Of a stretch of DNA of 28,675 nucleotides, positions 25,001-28,675 are shown in pieces; the first letter of the stretch is position 1, and each line of letters begins with the position of its first letter. Both the position numbers and the translations under genes were made by a program. Origin of the DNA: an uncultured Megasphaera sp. (GTDB lineage Bacteria > Bacillota > Negativicutes > Veillonellales > Megasphaeraceae). The DNA is taken from contig USGG01000021.1 in the NCBI GenBank assembly GCA_900554215.1, positions 1 through 28,675 on the forward strand, written 5' to 3'. The notes under the pieces were generated by a model. The model did not search any database and was not told where the DNA came from. It saw only the letters and a program-made list of their open reading frames with translations.

Positions 25001-26395
25001 AAGACCGTATGCTTCCGCCCGGCCCAAGGCCTGTACAGCGCCGCTCTGGAGATTACCGGCCGCCTGTACTTCCGCCGAAACAGACCCCAATACGGAAAGG
25101 GGCACCGCAGGAATCTGCGACAAGTCGACAGACGCAGCCTTCGCCTCGGCAGTAAAATTACCCGTATCGGCATGATAGGCACCTCGACCCGTAAGCTCGC
25201 CTCCGGCAGCATGGGCTGTTAGATTTTCTATCTGCGCCACGTGGTCTGCATAGGAAATATCCGCCGCGCCGTCGTCTAGGAGCCAGCCGTCGTACGTAAC
25301 ATTCGAAGCCTTGAGCTTGCCCTTGCCGCTTACGTCGTCAGCTGTTCCCCACAATGTCCCCTTAAATCCGACCGTACCGGAAACGGGAGCCGGTATAAAT
25401 TCTGAAAAAGCGTCCAGTGCCGCTCCCGGCACATCGACGTCTATATTGAATACAGGAGACGCACCGTTGGTCTTCACAATACCGTCAGCACGAAATTCCT
25501 GGCCGTTGATCGCCCCCGATACATCTTTCAGCAGCACATCGTTCGTCCCCAGGGAAACATGGCCCGTAAGCCCGTCTACGCTGAGGCCGTACGCCGCGGC
25601 TGCGCCGTCTGCAATGTCGGCCTGCCCCGATACGAAGAGGCCGTCTTTGCCGTCGGCTACCCGCGCCTTCACATTCTCTGCGGCGCCGCCGAGAATCGTC
25701 ACGTCTACGTCCTCAGGAATAAAGGGAGACGCATACGACGCGTCGATGCGTTCGGCCTGTATCGTCATGTCATATTGCCGCGCCGACGTATACGTTCCCG
25801 AAAGAGTCAGATCTTGGCCATCCAGCGATGCATCGGCCGTCAAGGCGATGGCCTTGGGGTATTCGGCAAAGGACACGGAGCCGTCTACGTCTTCCAAAGT
25901 CAGCGTCCTGCCGCTTCCATCGGGCAGCAGCACGCGCACGACGCCGTCATTCAGGCGCACGACGCCGTAAAAATCTGCGCCTCTTTCCGTATCGCTCGGT
26001 TTAATAAGGGCCGCGGCATTCCACGAGCCGTCTTCATTTTCCCAGAGATGCACTACAGGCTTGTCGACGGCTACCGTATCCAGCGACGCCAATACGTTCC
26101 CGTCCCATAAAGAAGGCAGTATTTTGATGGGATTGACATACACGTCAATATCTTCGCTTTCCAGCACGATCCGCCCCTTCGCATCGCGGATAACCGGCCG
26201 GGATATGGTCACCTTCCCCGTCAGGGAAATATCCATCGACGCGAAGGATAAGGTTCCGTTTAGCTTGCTATTTGCTGTTGTCGTTACGATTTCGCTCAGC
26301 TGCTGCGTTAAAGCCGGTTTTTCCATCCAAAAAGCCGCCGTGGCCGACAGAAAAAAGGCCGACGCCGCGCAGCCGGCTATCCATTTTTTCTTCAC
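22099..26395 (-). pseudogene. tamB: TamB (DUF490/AsmA-like) translocation and lipid-transfer protein, frameshifted
   Basis: TamB is a long beta-helical protein anchored in the inner membrane and reaching the outer membrane; it works with TamA or BamA and is implicated in phospholipid transport. A signal anchor (about residues 5-25) is followed by many repeated short beta segments. The C-terminal TamB domain ends in AWKSDDDGFVGGMYRYSFY. The first frame is convincing until YGDVPVSALHGG, then degenerates. The second frame continues from GGAEPMNVTLKLDNTG. One extra base within 23375-23390, most simply a G in a run of six, explains it; corrected length is about 1431 residues. The start is GTG at 26395 behind GGGAG; a TTG 11 codons upstream is less likely. 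Either a sequencing slip or a genuine, possibly phase-variable, mutation. Confidence 0.88.
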
Positions 26396-26448
26396 GCCGA
26401 GTCTCCCGCATTTACATATAAAAACCAAAAGTGTGTGAATCTCTTTTT

Positions 26449-26477
26449 ATTCTACCTAGGCCGGTACATAAAATCAA
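26449..26477 (-). promoter_or_regulatory. Sigma-70-type promoter of tamB
   Basis: On the minus strand TTGATT (26472-26477) is followed after exactly 17 bp by TAGAAT (26449-26454). The -10 box ends 54 bp before the GTG start of tamB, and the terminator of the upstream tolC-type gene lies just behind. So tamB, and probably the sigma gene after it, can be transcribed apart from mlaD and tolC. Confidence 0.65.
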
Positions 26478-26543
26478 GAAATATATGGCGTCCTTCAAAA
26501 ATTGTTTAAAACTTGTGACACGCCGCCGGCCGCTTACTATTGC

Positions 26544-26591
26544 AAAAGAAGGTCATAAGCCGCCGTCCCGATAGACAGCGCTTATGACCTT
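26544..26591 (-). terminator. Strong intrinsic terminator after the TolC-family gene
   Basis: AAGGTCATAAGC pairs perfectly with GCTTATGACCTT over 12 bp. The stem continues inward with GCTGTC against GACGGC after one bulge, closing on a six-base loop. On the minus strand CTTTTG follows. It starts 20 bp after the stop codon at 26612. Confidence 0.85.
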
Positions 26592-26611
26592 GCGATACAC
26601 CTGTATGTAAT

Positions 26612-28138
26612 TTATTCCGTCATGGACGGGATGACGACGCCGGACCGAACGTCTACGCCCATCGCCTGTTCCAGCTGGGCAATGCCGACGTTATAGTCGT
26701 ACAGCGCCTGAATGTAGTTCGTCTGCGCCTGATTCAGGTTCAACTGCGCGTCGAGAACGTCCAGGTTGATGCCGACGCCGGCCTGATAGCGAACGCGGGC
26801 AATCTTGAAGCTTTCTTCGGCTTCAGCGACGGCAGACTGGCTGGCTTCTACGCGCTGCGCGGCGCTGCGGATGTTCAGGTAGGCCTGCTTAACGGCCAGC
26901 TGAACGGCTTCGCGGGTCTGCTGCTCCGTTTCACGGGCAGCCAGCAGGGCTTGCTTAGCCTGTTTTACCTTGGCATTCGTCGCGCCGCCGTCATAGAAGC
27001 TGAACGTAATGCCGCCTGTTACGCGCCATGCACTGTTTCCCGAACCAGGGAAGTCTTCATCGCTCCAGTCATTGCCGGCACCGACAGATACGGTCGGCAT
27101 GTTGCCGGCGTTGGCGATGCCGATATTTTCTTCAGCCTGACGGACGCTCAGGGCAGCCTGCAGGACTTCCGGCCGATACTTCATGGCGTAGTCCAGGGCT
27201 TCCTGAAGGGAAATATCGTACGATTCGAAGGGAAGATGGTGGTCTATGAGCTCCAGCTTCGTCTGCAGCGGCAAGCCGAGGATGTTGTTCAAATTCGCTT
27301 CGGCAACGGCGACGTTGTTGTCCGCCGTGACGGCGTTCGTCTTGGCGTCAGCCAGAGAAACATTCGATGTGAGGACGTCGAGCTTGGCGACGGTGCCGAC
27401 ATTATACTGAGCCGTGACGTTGTCGACGTGGCCCTGCATATTCGTTACCGCTTCATGGTATACGTCGCGCAGTTCTTCATATGCCAGCAGGCCGAAATAG
27501 CCCTGAACGGCCGAAAGCTTTGTCGCCTGTTCTACCCGCAGGATTTCTTCCTGGGCGCTGGTCTTGCCCAGCTTAGCCACGGCAATCTGCCCTTCTACGC
27601 GGCCGCCCGTATAGAGAGGAATATTGACGCTCAGGCCGTGACCGAAGGAATTGGTAATGCTGTCCCGGTTATTTATGCCCGAACTGCCGCTGTTTTCGCG
27701 GCGCGTCGCATCGAAGGTGTAGTTGAACTGAGGCATTTTGCCGGCCTTCGCTTCGTCGATGTAGTATTCGGCACTCTTCAGGTCATAATGGGCGACCTTA
27801 ATATCGCGGTTATAATCCAAAGCCATCTGCACGGTCTTGGGCAGCGTCAGCTCGACGGCCTGATCCGGAGCTACCCGGCCGATGACGATAACCGGGTCCT
27901 GCTCTTTTTTAGCGGCGCGCTTCTGCGCTTTCTTTTCCGATTCCGCCGCGATCTGGCGGGCCAATTCTTCCCGCAGAGCCGGCGTCACGTCGACAGGACG
28001 CACTTTCGCGACGCTTACCGGCGCCTTCGGCGCCGATTCAGCCGATGCCTGGGCGGCGTCTTCCGCAAAGGCCGACGCGCCTCCCAAAGTCGTTACCATC
28101 ATGGCGATGATTATCTTTCTGTACAAATTCTTATTCAT
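26612..28138 (-). CDS. tolC: TolC-family outer-membrane efflux channel
   Basis: A 508-residue outer-membrane channel expected to trimerise and connect to inner-membrane transporters. Residues 1-25 are a signal peptide ending GASAFAED. A charged, Lys-rich linker runs to about 75. Two OEP repeats follow: the first begins LTLPKTVQMALDYNRDIKVA, and the second begins around ISLQEALDYAMKYRPEVLQA, each with long helices for the periplasmic tunnel and strands for the barrel. The ATG at 28138 is preferred over a TTG six codons upstream; a GGGGG tract about 8 bp before the ATG is the likely binding site. No partner pump gene is adjacent. It lies 55 bp after mlaD, probably in one transcript, and ends at a strong terminator. 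Confidence 0.92.
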   Translation of the reverse strand: MNKNLYRKIIIAMMVTTLGGASAFAEDAAQASAESAPKAPVSVAKVRPVDVTPALREELARQIAAESEKKAQKRAAKKEQDPVIVIGRVAPDQAVELTLPKTVQMALDYNRDIKVAHYDLKSAEYYIDEAKAGKMPQFNYTFDATRRENSGSSGINNRDSITNSFGHGLSVNIPLYTGGRVEGQIAVAKLGKTSAQEEILRVEQATKLSAVQGYFGLLAYEELRDVYHEAVTNMQGHVDNVTAQYNVGTVAKLDVLTSNVSLADAKTNAVTADNNVAVAEANLNNILGLPLQTKLELIDHHLPFESYDISLQEALDYAMKYRPEVLQAALSVRQAEENIGIANAGNMPTVSVGAGNDWSDEDFPGSGNSAWRVTGGITFSFYDGGATNAKVKQAKQALLAARETEQQTREAVQLAVKQAYLNIRSAAQRVEASQSAVAEAEESFKIARVRYQAGVGINLDVLDAQLNLNQAQTNYIQALYDYNVGIAQLEQAMGVDVRSGVVIPSMTE

Positions 28139-28193
28139 CTTGGGTACCCCCGTCAATTAAGTTTCTATCTTTTATCGTAAAACTGGAAATATG

Positions 28194-28675
28194 CTAAAAC
28201 GCGTAGTTGATGCCGTAATAATTGCCGCCGTCGCTCCTGTCCATGGGGCGGGTAAACTGGCCGAATAAATAAATATCCGGCAAGATGCGGTACTGGGCCT
28301 TCACGCGGTACCGCCAGTCGTTGGGGTCGTACCCCTCCAGGCTCAGGCGGAACGGCCCGTCGGCGAATAAATCGACGCCGACGCCCAAATCGCCGTTGAT
28401 CAGGCCAAAGCGGCTGTCAAACCAGGAACTGCGGCGTCCAAACTGCAAGTTGAGATTCGTACCGTTGCCAATACTTTCAGCTCCGACCAAAGCGAAGGAA
28501 TTGTTCCGGTACACCCTAAAATTTGCATGGGCCCCGCTTTCACTTTGCGTATCATTATACAGGAAGCCCGCTTCTCCTTCAAACTTCACGTCGCCGCTGC
28601 CGCCGAGGATATTGTTGACCTTCGTCGTAATCTCGGCTGTATTGTGCAGCGTCGTCTGAATGTCTGCCTGGCTCT
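28194..28675 (-). CDS. mlaD: MlaD-like MCE-family protein, C-terminal beta-barrel part (runs off the right edge)
   Basis: Only the last 160 or so residues are present; the frame is open to the window edge. The visible part starts with a helix (DIQTTLHNTAEITTKVNNIL), then the linker GGSGDVK, then a series of amphipathic strands (FEGEAGFLYND, AHANFRVYRNNSFALVG, NLNLQFGRRSSW, YRVKAQYRILPDIYLFGQFT) ending in NYYGINYAF with a terminal Phe. A helix leading into a C-terminal barrel is the known architecture of MlaD in Veillonella, where one protein spans the envelope. The MCE domain itself is outside the window, so the family name rests on this tail and the following tolC and tamB genes. It probably belongs to an mlaEFD-type lipid transport operon. 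Confidence 0.7.
   Translation of the reverse strand, partial: SQADIQTTLHNTAEITTKVNNILGGSGDVKFEGEAGFLYNDTQSESGAHANFRVYRNNSFALVGAESIGNGTNLNLQFGRRSSWFDSRFGLINGDLGVGVDLFADGPFRLSLEGYDPNDWRYRVKAQYRILPDIYLFGQFTRPMDRSDGGNYYGINYAF

Noticed and set aside
28142..28149. GGGTACCC palindrome at the tolC ribosome binding site
   Set aside because: Eight bases only and no second copy noticed; most likely chance.
26951..28180. Plus-strand open frame of 409 codons opposite the TolC-family gene
   Set aside because: Mirror frame of a clear OEP protein; composition rich in Arg and His with no family signature.
1..28675. Insertion sequence, prophage, CRISPR array, tRNA or rRNA
   Set aside because: No transposase-, integrase- or Cas-like protein, no regularly spaced repeats and no cloverleaf or rRNA segment was found by eye; all genes look native and core.

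Overview
The window comes from a diderm Firmicute of the class Negativicutes, most likely near Megasphaera/Veillonella. The reasoning is inference from gene content. A typical Firmicutes block (yybS, gdpP, rplI, lonC, dnaB, with rnj alongside) sits next to a full set of outer-membrane genes: mlaD, a tolC-type gene, tamB, bamA, three skp/ompH-like genes, lpxD and an lpxL-type gene. Base composition is moderately GC-rich. No tRNA, rRNA, CRISPR array, IS element or phage gene is visible. Everything except the queG fragment at the left edge is on the minus strand, so transcription runs from high to low coordinates.

Region A (28675 to 22099): the 3' end of mlaD, whose visible part is a beta-barrel-like domain, a TolC-family outer-membrane channel with a strong terminator, then tamB from its own sigma-70-like promoter. 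tamB carries a one-base frameshift next to a run of six G. These genes are expected to move lipid and export substrates across the envelope.

Region B (22081 to 13207): a sigma-70-family factor, a small single-pass membrane protein with an Ala/Pro-rich tail, bamA with an unusual N-terminal extension and about three POTRA domains, an unrecognised probable outer-membrane protein, three Skp/OmpH-like genes with different membrane attachments, lpxD and an LpxL-type acyltransferase, closed by a terminator. Spacing is 9-23 bp throughout apart from a 139-bp gap after the sigma gene. This looks like an outer-membrane-protein and lipid A assembly operon. The adjacent sigma factor and membrane protein suggest an envelope-stress control pair, loosely like sigma-E/RseA; this is a hypothesis.

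Region C (13164 to 10640): sixA-like phosphatase, thiD and a secreted protein of unknown function, with a promoter in front and a terminator behind.

Region D (10640 to 280): rnj (TTG start, structured leader), yybS, gdpP, rplI, lonC, dnaB, terminator, sppA and a Yip1-family membrane protein. gdpP is interrupted by a 28-base insertion directly after its DHH motif. The Yip1 gene overlaps the end of the convergent queG fragment by 39 bp.

The points most worth a second look are the sigma/membrane-protein pair in front of bamA, the BamA N-terminal extension with three TGYE motifs, the unknown protein after BamA, the Skp-like trio, and the two interrupted conserved genes (gdpP and tamB).
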